Below, in pieces: positions 33,812 through 40,018 of a stretch of 46,331 nucleotides of DNA (the stretch's first letter is position 1; every line of letters starts with the position of its first letter). The DNA lies in assembly GCA_965662645.1 (NCBI GenBank), contig CBFIII010000026.1, positions 1-46,331 of the forward strand. The letters are read 5' to 3'. The DNA comes from UBA5342 sp965662645 (lineage in GTDB: Bacteria; Bacteroidota; Bacteroidia; Bacteroidales; UBA5342). The notes under the pieces were generated by a model. That model did no database searches. It had not been told where the DNA came from and saw nothing but the letters and a program-made list of their open reading frames with translations. A program made the position numbers and the translations under genes.

Positions 33812-35503
33812 ATGCAACAAATTTACTCTTTTTTATCAACTGTAGATGCTGCGATAGGAGGAAGTCAGTGGTTCGTTTATTTTTTACTCGGCACTGGACT
33901 GTTTTTTACTATTTATCTTGGGTTTCCCCAGATTCGGTTCTTTAAACATGCCTTTCAGATTGTTAGGGGTAAGTTTGATGAAAAGGATGATAAAGGTGAT
34001 ACGTCGCATTTCCAAGCTTTAACTACGGCTTTATCGGGAACGGTAGGAACGGGTAATATTGCTGGGGTCGCTTTGGCTATTCATCTCGGAGGTCCAGCCG
34101 CTTTATTTTGGATGTTGGTGACGGCTATGTTGGGGATGTGTACTAAGTTTGTAGAAGTGACGCTTTCGCATAAATACCGTGACTTTGATAAAGATGGTCG
34201 TGTGGTAGGAGGGTCTATGATGTTTATGAAAAAAAAATTAAACATTACTTTGAAAAGTGGACGCCAGATAAAAACGGGTTATTGGTTAGGTGGTATGTTT
34301 GCTGTAGCTACTATTTTTAGTTCTTTTGGTACGGGATCTTTGCCGCAAATTAATAGTATCTCTAATTCACTTTATGCTACTTTGGGTGTAAATAAAGTGT
34401 TGACTGGTGCCGTTTTATCGGTGTTGTTGGCTTTAGTTATTATTGGAGGAATAAAACGAATTGCGAAAGTTACCGAGCGTTTAGTTCCTTTTATGACCAT
34501 TGTATATGTGGTGGGAGCTCTTGCGGTATTAGGTTTCAATTATGAACACATCATTCCTGCTTTTTTATCTATCTTTTCAGAAGTGTTTAGTGGTAGTGCT
34601 GCTACGGGTGGTTTTCTTGGAGCATCGGTGATATTTGCTTTTAATAGAGGCGTTAATAGAGGTTTGTTTTCCAATGAAGCAGGGCAGGGATCGGCTCCTA
34701 TCGCGCATGCTGCTGCTCGTACAAAAGAACCTGTTTCAGAAGGCATAGTGGCTATCTTAGAACCGTTTATTGATACCATCATTATTTGTTCTTTAACGGG
34801 CTTGGTTTTGCTTTCTTCAGGAGTTTGGAAGGAGAAATTACCGAATGAATTTCATATGTCAGATGTCTCTGTATTACAGGGCGATTATTTAGACACCAAC
34901 GCTCACGATGCAGAGCTTCTTTCTTTGCATATTAATAACAAGAAACAGTTACCTTTTTATAGTGGTGTTATAACATGTGAAGATGGTTTAATGGTTGTTA
35001 ATGATTTTACTGTTTTGGCTGCGGAATCGGTAGCTGAAGATGTGGTGGTGACTTCGGGCGATGCCAACTATACAGGCGATATTGTTGTTGAAGATGGTTT
35101 TATTCAAACCTCTGATATCACCTTAACGGGAGAATCATTAATGCACAGTGCTCCTTTAACTGCAGAGGCTTTTAAACGGAGTTTATTAGGAGATTGGGGA
35201 CAATATATTGTGACGTTGGGTTTATTGCTTTTTGCCTTTTCAACCTCTATTTCCTGGTCTTATTATGGCGATCGTGCCGTGAGTTATTTGTTTAACGGTA
35301 GCCATAAGGCCTTGTTTATTTATCGTGTTATTTATGTCCTTGGTTTTTTTGTTGCGGCGTTTACCGATACGACGATAGTCTGGGTCTTTTCGGGCGTGAC
35401 CATTGCTTTAATGACTTTGCCTAACCTTATCGGTTTACTACTTCTCCATCGTGACATGAAAGAAACGGTGAATGATTATTGGAGCCGTTTTAAAGACAAA
35501 TAA
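33812..35503 (+). CDS. Sodium:amino-acid symporter, AGCS family (AlsT/AgcS type)
   Basis: An inner-membrane symporter that imports alanine or glycine with Na+. The product starts at ATG 33812 (MQQIYSFLSTVDAAIGG), two codons after a GTG. Family signatures are ALSGTVGTGNIAGVALAI and NRGLFSNEAGQGSAPIAHAA. The protein is about 563 aa, where most members have 450-480. The excess is a hydrophilic stretch of about 100 residues (roughly 345-450, acidic, with repeated short beta-like segments such as SGVITCEDGLMVVND) between two late membrane segments. Ten or eleven membrane segments are visible. The defence island begins right after its stop. Confidence 0.92.
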   Translation: MQQIYSFLSTVDAAIGGSQWFVYFLLGTGLFFTIYLGFPQIRFFKHAFQIVRGKFDEKDDKGDTSHFQALTTALSGTVGTGNIAGVALAIHLGGPAALFWMLVTAMLGMCTKFVEVTLSHKYRDFDKDGRVVGGSMMFMKKKLNITLKSGRQIKTGYWLGGMFAVATIFSSFGTGSLPQINSISNSLYATLGVNKVLTGAVLSVLLALVIIGGIKRIAKVTERLVPFMTIVYVVGALAVLGFNYEHIIPAFLSIFSEVFSGSAATGGFLGASVIFAFNRGVNRGLFSNEAGQGSAPIAHAAARTKEPVSEGIVAILEPFIDTIIICSLTGLVLLSSGVWKEKLPNEFHMSDVSVLQGDYLDTNAHDAELLSLHINNKKQLPFYSGVITCEDGLMVVNDFTVLAAESVAEDVVVTSGDANYTGDIVVEDGFIQTSDITLTGESLMHSAPLTAEAFKRSLLGDWGQYIVTLGLLLFAFSTSISWSYYGDRAVSYLFNGSHKALFIYRVIYVLGFFVAAFTDTTIVWVFSGVTIALMTLPNLIGLLLLHRDMKETVNDYWSRFKDK

Positions 35504-35564
35504 AACGATTTTTTTTGGTGCTATGTTGTTTATTGTGTGTATTTTAATTGTAAATAACGGATAC

Positions 35565-35693
35565 TCGTAAAAAATAAATAATTCGTTTGTAAATCTTTGA
35601 TTTTGTGGAGCTGATACAAATCACCGAAAGTTGTGTAACAGCCTCATTGCCATGTTATTTATGCTAGCTTGTTACCTGCTGGGCTTTATTTTA
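35565..35693 (+). repeat. Island repeat R2, full-length copy downstream of rloAB
   Basis: The left half (ATAAATAATTCGTTTGTAAA, then TCTTTGATTTTGTGGAGCTG) recurs at 37817-37868. The right half (CAGCCTCATTGC, then TAGCTTGTTACCTGCTGGGC) recurs at 38158-38245. All three have the same orientation, so the rloAB pair is enclosed by direct repeats. Confidence 0.8.
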
Positions 35694-35705
35694 TTTCATC
35701 CTTTT

Positions 35706-36270
35706 TTATTGATCATTCTTAATTTTCTCGATCTCGAATATTAGTTCATTAATGTTTGAGCTAGGATTGTCAAAAAGTGTTGAATTCTTTGCTCGTTTGC
35801 AAGCTTCAGTTTGTTTGTTTGTTTTCTAAATGTTGTTCAAGCTCATTATCAATTAATCCTTTTTTGTACTTGTTATGATTACGATTGTTGAGTTGTCGAA
35901 TACACTCTTCACCAGAAATATGAGCCGTTTGATTTTTATAGTGCATCAAAAACCAAAGTTCAATACAAGGATTAGACGTTAATAAATGAGCATCTTTAAT
36001 TTTTACAAGCCTTTTTAATACACTTTCCACATCAGCATCATACAATAAGAATACTTTATCTTTTTCGTGCTTTTCTTTTTTTGCGAGATGTGTAGAGATA
36101 GTACGTTTGTTTATGTTTGAACCCGTTACCTCAGTAATAATTTTCACAGGCAATCGGTATTTTACACGTAAATAGTTGATATAAGCTTCCTCTGTTTCAC
36201 CTTCGCAAAACACCCAGAATTTTGGATTGATTTTTTTGCCGCGTGATATTTGTCGTTTCCTACTTGCCAT
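35706..36270 (-). pseudogene. RloB/AbiLii-like effector, frame broken at a tetranucleotide repeat
   Basis: The RloB family has a small TOPRIM-like nuclease-type fold and pairs with an RloA ATPase. The frame from 36270 encodes 154 aa to a stop at 35806. Visible marks are FWVFCEGETEEAYINYLR (about residues 18-35), VFLLYDADVE (about 72-81) and TSNPCIELWFLMHY (about 98-111). The family C-terminus continues in the +1 frame as EACKRAKNSTLFDNPSSNIN and ELIFEIEKIKNDQ, to a stop at 35706-35708. Removing one 4-bp unit from the CAAA tract at 35812-35827 joins both parts to 186 aa, a normal RloB length. This could be a phase-variable OFF state, a dead gene or a sequence error. Its start overlaps rloA by 11 bp. 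Confidence 0.8.
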
Positions 36271-37528
36271 CTATCAATTGTTTTAGATTTTGAATTGAAT
36301 CATTAACAAAAGGGATAGCATCAAAGCGCCCTTGAAGATAAGCCTTTTCTAGATCCATAGTATCTCTAAAATCACTGTAATCATATAATGAATAGAGGTC
36401 AGTGGATGCATCATCTTTTTTATTTACAAAGTAGAATTGATCTTTGCGAAATTTAGTTAGATCTAAAAAGTGAGTATTGTGAGTTGTACAAATCAACTGA
36501 GCTTTATCACTTGCCCTAAAAAGGTTGAAAATGTACTCGATAATATCTGTATGGAGGCTTTCACCAATTTCATCGACCAAAAGAACTTTATCATTGGCGA
36601 TTATATCCAAAATACTTAACATTATGACAAACAGTTTTTTTGTCCCTTCAGACTCTTCAGTAAACAGATCAAAACTTTTGCTAGGATCAGTTTTGTGAAA
36701 AGTTTTTATTTGCAATTGTTCCTGCATTGCATCCTCCAATTGAGCATTTTCTAGTTTTGTGCCAGAAATCTTAAAATTCAGCTTTTTACTTGCAGCTTGC
36801 ACTCTTTTGATAGTAATGTTTACAATATCACTATCTGCTATTTGTAAAGCTGTAATCAGTTGTGGTTTGTAGGTTTTGAATAGTTCATCAACCTGTTTCT
36901 CATTATGTCCTAGATAACCCAAGATAAAGGTGCTGTTAAAATACATAAACAGTTTTTTTGCAATTTCACGATCCATCTGACTAGCACGTGACAGATATAG
37001 TGTTTTTTCAGAAGTGTTTTCTGCTACATCTAATGGACGTTTGATATCTGTTCCAAAACTGTACTTTTCTTTTTTAGTTTTACCTCCCTGTTCATCTCTA
37101 ACAAAAATCTTCTTAATTCTTCCATTAGGATAATAATGTAACGATTCAGACACAATTTTATTGAGCATTAATGAAAAGGCGTATTCATACTCAATATTAT
37201 TTACCACAAAGCTAATAAAGAAGTTACTAGGCTTACTTTCGCAATTGCCAAACTTAAATTTGCGATAATTAAAATTTGTGTTTTCATTATGATTAGTTGA
37301 ATTAAGAATCATAAGACAACAAAAGCGAATAGCTTTTACAATATTACTTTTGCCTGAAGCATTAGCCCCATATATAGCTGCAGTCTTAAGAATCTCGGTA
37401 TTATTGTATGAAAACACATTGTCAGAAAGTAACCTGGCATTTTTACTCTTTAGACTGGCAGCTTTCATATCCAAAACTACTTCATCTTTTATTGAGAAAA
37501 AATTGCTTAAACGAATTTCTAGAATCAT
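36260..37528 (-). CDS. RloA/AbiLi-like AAA ATPase of a two-gene defence system
   Basis: An ABC/SMC-like AAA ATPase (AAA_15/AAA_21 type) of 422 aa. It starts with the family motif LEIRLSNFFSIKDEVVLDMK. The Walker A is YGANASGKSN (residues 53-62). The Walker B is VLLVDEIGESLHTD in the last quarter, followed by the switch-histidine segment ICTTHNTHFLDL. Such ATPases pair with RloB, AbiLii or AriB-like effectors, where the ATPase senses phage or phage anti-restriction proteins and the effector acts on RNA or DNA. The downstream rloB-like gene overlaps by 11 bp, so the two are coupled. Without a functional rloB the system would be silent. Confidence 0.85.
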   Translation of the reverse strand: MILEIRLSNFFSIKDEVVLDMKAASLKSKNARLLSDNVFSYNNTEILKTAAIYGANASGKSNIVKAIRFCCLMILNSTNHNENTNFNYRKFKFGNCESKPSNFFISFVVNNIEYEYAFSLMLNKIVSESLHYYPNGRIKKIFVRDEQGGKTKKEKYSFGTDIKRPLDVAENTSEKTLYLSRASQMDREIAKKLFMYFNSTFILGYLGHNEKQVDELFKTYKPQLITALQIADSDIVNITIKRVQAASKKLNFKISGTKLENAQLEDAMQEQLQIKTFHKTDPSKSFDLFTEESEGTKKLFVIMLSILDIIANDKVLLVDEIGESLHTDIIEYIFNLFRASDKAQLICTTHNTHFLDLTKFRKDQFYFVNKKDDASTDLYSLYDYSDFRDTMDLEKAYLQGRFDAIPFVNDSIQNLKQLIDGK

Positions 37529-37660
37529 TTTATATGGCGTATTTGTAATTATTTTTCAAATATATAAAATAAAAACAATATTCGTCTTAATTAAAGCTGT
37601 TTTTGTGTAATGCTAATTTCTTCTAATATGTTCTTTATTGCTGTGACGTGTTTTTTAGTT

Positions 37661-37720
37661 TGCCCACAACGATTACTAGATGTGTAGCGTGACAATAAAG
37701 ACCGTTTACCTTCTCAATTT
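37661..37720 (+). repeat. Island repeat R3, copy 1
   Basis: A 60-bp unit that aligns without gaps to 38102-38161; the last 24 bp (TTAAAG or ATAAAG, then ACCGTTTACCTTCTCAATTT) are almost identical. Just before it, TGTGACGTGT and TTTGCCCACAA resemble the start region of the 320-bp repeat near 43561. Confidence 0.75.
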
Positions 37721-37754
37721 GCATAAAGCACATTCGACAAGCTCAGTGACCACC

Positions 37755-37868
37755 AAATCAGAGATTTTACTGAGATGTTTTCAGATTCCGTCTCTGTCAA
37801 TTTCTCAATCACGAACACCCGTAAAAATAAATAATTCGTTTGTAAATCTCTGATTTGTGGAGCTGATA
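37755..37868 (+). repeat. Inverted repeat plus the left half of island repeat R2
   Basis: AAATCAGAGATTT at 37755-37767 is the perfect 13-bp reverse complement of AAATCTCTGATTT at 37844-37856. The right arm lies within the R2 left-half copy at 37817-37868. The word TTCGACAAGCTCAG at 37735-37748, a very widespread bacterial intergenic repeat, lies just before. Confidence 0.75.
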
Positions 37869-37927
37869 GAAACTGGAATTTGTGCCACGCACTGTGGCAC
37901 AAATGCGTATTTTTTAGAATAAAATTT

Positions 37928-38032
37928 GCCACATCGCCTTATGCCAGTAATAACTTTAATTAAGTTTTGATCTTTGAGTTTTCTTAATCGTTTTACATAT
38001 TTTTTTTCTATCATTTTAGTCTTTTTAGACAA
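37928..38032 (-). pseudogene. N-terminal stub of an AAA ATPase with DUF4143-type architecture
   Basis: Thirty-five codons read MSKKTKMIEKKYVKRLRKLK and DQNLIKVITGIRRCGK. This matches the start of the large AAA_14/DUF4143 family, in which GIRRCGKS is the Walker A. The frame is cut exactly at GIRRCGK, and repeat-derived sequence with a short palindrome (GTGCCACGCACTGTGGCAC on the plus strand at 37878-37896) follows. A large promoter-like palindrome sits directly upstream at 38041-38085. The rest of the gene (about 350 codons) is missing. Confidence 0.7.
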
Positions 38033-38040
38033 AAAAAATA

Positions 38041-38085
38041 CCTTATTGACGAAAATTCAAAATATTGAAAGTTTCGTCAATAAGG
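38041..38085. promoter_or_regulatory. 45-bp palindrome in front of the ATPase stub
   Basis: CCTTATTGACGAAA is the perfect 14-bp reverse complement of TTTCGTCAATAAGG. Between them TTCAA-AATA-TTGAA forms a second stem. It starts 9 bp upstream of the stub start codon. Similar palindromes often precede this ATPase family in Bacteroidota, by memory, so it is likely the old operator or promoter. Confidence 0.7.
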
Positions 38086-38101
38086 GGTGTGGTTTTTCGC
38101 T

Positions 38102-38245
38102 TGGGCATAACGATTGCTGGATGGGTAGTGTGGCATTAAAGACCGTTTACCTTCTCAATTTGGCGGAGCTGATAAGAATCACAAAACTATATGTGACAGC
38201 CTCATTGCATTATTTTTTATTCTAGCCTGTTACCTGTTGGGCTTA
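38102..38245 (+). repeat. Island repeat R3 copy 2 fused to the right half of R2
   Basis: 38102-38161 is the second R3 copy. 38158-38245 matches the right half of R2 (GGAGCTGATA, CAGCCTCATTGC, CTAGCCTGTTACCTGTTGGG). The joint suggests recombination between short repeats. It ends about 95 bp before the hairpin at 38341. Confidence 0.75.
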
Positions 38246-38340
38246 TTCATCCTTAAGTTTTTATTATACCTTTAATATTAAAGTTCGTAATGCAGTAATT
38301 TTGTTTTTTTGTGTTGGCAAAAGAAGCGTTGGTAAAGACA

Positions 38341-38395
38341 TGCTCTTTTGCAATTTTTGGTTTGAGCGTTGGTTTGAGCGAATTGCAAATGTGTA
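38341..38395 (+). repeat. Boundary hairpin P1, downstream edge of the RM operon
   Basis: TTTGCAATT at 38347-38355 pairs with AATTGCAAA at 38381-38389 across a 25-nt loop that contains GGTTTGAGCGTTGGTTTG. The hairpin is preceded by GCGTTGG and GCTCTTTTG and followed by CAAATGTG. The same order of words occurs at 43404-43460 and 45746-45809. It lies 16 bp past the methyltransferase stop codon and could also act in transcript ending. Confidence 0.75.
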
Positions 38396-38410
38396 TGGCT
38401 TTTAGGTTAG

Positions 38411-40018
38411 TTACTTACCTCTATTCAATCTCCTTTTACTCAATTTTTGCCAAATATTATCAGCCAACTCAATTTCAGAATCAGTAAGTCCGAAGTTTTC
38501 TTTTAATATCTTTTCATTTGTAATTTTTAATAATTCAGAAATGTCTTTTTTCTCTCGAACCATTTTATTGATTACTGGCAGTAATTCGGCATTGCTTTTA
38601 TTGTATGGTAAAAGGATTCGCTCAACTTCATTTGGCATTAGTTCTAAAACACCTCCACCGTGACTTCTTCCACAAATCTCGGAGAAAGCAAGCGAAAGAG
38701 AATTATAATAACTTGCTGTTAACGCCTTGATTTCCGCATTTTCTTTTACTGTTACACGGTGCATCGTGTCTGTTGTATATGCTTTTGCCTCATTTATTAT
38801 CAACTTTGGGTATTTATTATTTCTGCGAATAAATAAAGCGTCAGAAATTCGTTGAGAAGGAACAATTTGCCATTCGTCACGAATTCGACATTTATAACCT
38901 TTATTTATTCCTGCTTCTTCGCCCCAAGCGATATAATCTCTTGCACCAACAGAACCGTTTAAATCAGCCATTGGTGGGAACGTAAGCAGGTGTGTTCGAG
39001 CTTCCGAATTTCGATTTTTATTCCAGTCTTTTTCTGTGAAAATTGCACTTGGAACTTGAACGCTTCTACCAACTAATGGCTTTGCATATTTCTCCAAATT
39101 ATAAAACTGAACAGTAGAAAGTGGAACAGTAAAGAATGGATTTGAACCAGTTGTAATTCCTACTTCAACTTTCGCATAATCTCCTAAAAGAGGAATTGTC
39201 TTCTTGTTTTGAAGTCGTTCTAAAAAATCAATTTCATTTTGGTCAAGGAAATAGAATGTCCACTTATTTGACTTAAAGTCAATCTTTTTCTTTGGACTTT
39301 TTAGTTTTGATACATCCAATTTTTGAAGCTCGTCAGCATCTCTTAATTCCAAGTGTTCAATCAGATGTGAATTAGTTTTATTCTTTTCGCACAGTAATAA
39401 AACAACTTCTTGTTGAATATCTGGAAACACTAATTTTTCAAAAGAAACAATATTTATTTTGTTGTAAAATTGTCCTAAAAACTCTCTCAAAGGTTGAGCA
39501 TAGGAGACTTGTAATATTTCGGCAGGAAGAACAAAACCTATTTTCCCTTCGTCTTTTAATAGCAAAGATGAACCAACAACAAAAGAAACCCAAGCATTAG
39601 TAAGTTTTGAATATTTTAGCTTCGCTTTCCCGAAAATATCTGCTGCAAACTTCTGTTGTTCTCTGTCAAAATATTGGTAACGGATATATGGCGGATTTCC
39701 AACAATTAAGTCAAATTTTTGTTTTGTATTTATGCAGAAATCGTGAAAGTCAGAATTGATAATTTTTGATTTACTTAAACCAATATTCTTTGATTTTTCT
39801 GCTTCTATCTCATCAAACTCAATGGCTGTAATTGAATTGTAGTCATAATTCCCTTTTTGGATTTCTTCCAAAAAAACACCATCTCCACAACTTGGTTCGA
39901 GGATGTCCAATTCTTTATTTCCGTTAAATGCCCATCTTAAAATAAATGAGGCTATTGGTTCAGGAGTGTAAAAACCACCCCTTAATTTTTCCTTAGATGC
40001 ATTTTTAATTAGTTGCAT
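38411..40018 (-). CDS. N6-adenine DNA methyltransferase (M.Eco57I-like modification subunit)
   Basis: A 535-aa class I methyltransferase that would protect host DNA by methylating adenine. Early residues GGFYTPEPIASFILRWAF lead into the SAM motif LDILEPSCGDGVFLEE (about residues 37-52). The catalytic motif IV is FDLIVGNPPYIRY (about 102-114). The C-terminal half is the target-recognition part. No nuclease motif was found. The size and the pairing with a 991-aa RM protein match the Eco57I system, which has about 997 and 544 residues. Its start overlaps the upstream gene by 14 bp. It is last in the operon and is followed by the P1 hairpin. Confidence 0.9.
   Translation of the reverse strand: MQLIKNASKEKLRGGFYTPEPIASFILRWAFNGNKELDILEPSCGDGVFLEEIQKGNYDYNSITAIEFDEIEAEKSKNIGLSKSKIINSDFHDFCINTKQKFDLIVGNPPYIRYQYFDREQQKFAADIFGKAKLKYSKLTNAWVSFVVGSSLLLKDEGKIGFVLPAEILQVSYAQPLREFLGQFYNKINIVSFEKLVFPDIQQEVVLLLCEKNKTNSHLIEHLELRDADELQKLDVSKLKSPKKKIDFKSNKWTFYFLDQNEIDFLERLQNKKTIPLLGDYAKVEVGITTGSNPFFTVPLSTVQFYNLEKYAKPLVGRSVQVPSAIFTEKDWNKNRNSEARTHLLTFPPMADLNGSVGARDYIAWGEEAGINKGYKCRIRDEWQIVPSQRISDALFIRRNNKYPKLIINEAKAYTTDTMHRVTVKENAEIKALTASYYNSLSLAFSEICGRSHGGGVLELMPNEVERILLPYNKSNAELLPVINKMVREKKDISELLKITNEKILKENFGLTDSEIELADNIWQKLSKRRLNRGK

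Noticed and set aside
35581..38245. Idea that the repeats around rloAB are a CRISPR array
   Set aside because: Units are 60-130 bp, few, unevenly spaced and partly broken; there are no regular spacers and no cas genes.
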